The notes under the pieces: generated by a model
The model's database searches: none
Seen by the model: only the letters and a program-made list of their open reading frames with translations
What the model was told of the DNA's origin: nothing
Position numbers and translations under genes: made by a program
Assembly (NCBI GenBank): GCA_003511885.1
Contig: DOIX01000153.1
Span: forward strand, 1-5,111
DNA length: 5,111 nt
Reading direction: 5' to 3'
Source: Cyanobacteria bacterium UBA11153
GTDB lineage: Bacteria > Cyanobacteriota > Cyanobacteriia > Cyanobacteriales > Coleofasciculaceae
In this document: positions 5,012 to 5,111 of the stretch, in pieces
How the letters are laid out: each line of letters begins with the position of its first letter
How positions within the stretch are numbered: position 1 is the first letter of the stretch

Positions 5012-5032
5012 GCGCTTCGCGCAGGCTTCGCC
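5012..5032. repeat. Short interspersed GCTTCGC repeat
   Basis: GCTTCGC occurs at 5014-5020 and 5025-5031, eleven bases apart, and GCGC-TTC-GCGC (5012-5022) can form a small hairpin. This GC-rich unit contrasts with the AT-rich surroundings and is of a kind I know as widespread between and within cyanobacterial genes. Translated, it adds MRFAQASPT to the open frame. Confidence 0.6.
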
Positions 5033-5111
5033 AACGGTGTTTTCCCTTGACTTTTTTCATGATAGTTACCCCACATTCCGCTCGTAATATCGATTTCTTG
5101 CCTAAGAGATT

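Larger units (their letters stand above)
4911..5087 (+). pseudogene. Possible decayed gene fragment, 58 codons from TTG
   Basis: The frame from TTG 4911 to TAA 5085-5087 reads LTVRLISLIKAAELMNIDSEE and then LLQIIPEFG. This is a plausible amphipathic, helical, protein-like stretch with Leu/Ile spacing, reminiscent of small helix-turn-helix proteins. It lacks an ATG or ribosome site at its beginning; an internal ATG at 4953 would leave 44 residues. From about 4992 the frame runs into heptamer and GCTTCGC repeats, giving low-information sequence. I do not recognise the family. It may be the remnant of a gene cut by repeats, or a chance ORF. Confidence 0.3.

Overview
The window looks like chromosomal DNA from a cyanobacterium, probably a filamentous one. 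Four copies of the HIP1 octamer GCGATCGC occur in 5.1 kb. Short heptanucleotide tandem repeats sit in several of the gaps, there is a Uma2-family (DUF820) gene of the kind that is very common in cyanobacteria, and the two large genes match the cyanobacterial 2-oxoglutarate-to-succinate bypass. All genes that can be supported are on the + strand.

Layout: a CCCTAGC-type repeat (9-36) precedes a complete Uma2/DUF820 gene (76-669). After 81 bases comes a complete aldehyde dehydrogenase, best called succinate-semialdehyde dehydrogenase (751-2118). A 962-base gap follows (2119-3080). A complete ThDP-dependent enzyme, best called 2-oxoglutarate decarboxylase, though usually auto-annotated as acetolactate synthase, lies at 3081-4727. 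The last 384 bases hold heptamer repeats, an AT-rich hairpin and what looks like a decayed gene fragment overrun by a short interspersed repeat.

The two metabolic genes catalyse consecutive steps: 2-oxoglutarate to succinic semialdehyde plus CO2, then succinic semialdehyde to succinate with reduction of NAD(P)+. This pair (SynPCC7002_A2770/A2771 in Synechococcus PCC 7002) replaces the missing 2-oxoglutarate dehydrogenase complex in cyanobacteria. The Uma2 gene has no evident link to this pathway.

The most unusual part is the gap between the two enzyme genes. It contains a nested set of non-coding mobile-like elements. An outer element has about 27-bp imperfect terminal inverted repeats (2127-2416). 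It is split at its central palindrome by a 180-bp insert (2182-2361) with perfect 14-bp terminal inverted repeats and an 8-bp direct flank duplication; the insert carries a strong G-quadruplex motif. A third inverted-repeat element (2416-2524) abuts the right end of the first. The elements probably separated genes that are neighbours elsewhere. The decarboxylase has its own candidate promoter (TTGACA-18-AATAAT, 2834-2863), whose -35 box lies inside a 23-bp operator-like palindrome (2819-2841). A roughly 210-nt leader follows, with a possible 24-codon ORF and alternative base pairings. These regulatory readings are inferences from sequence pattern only.
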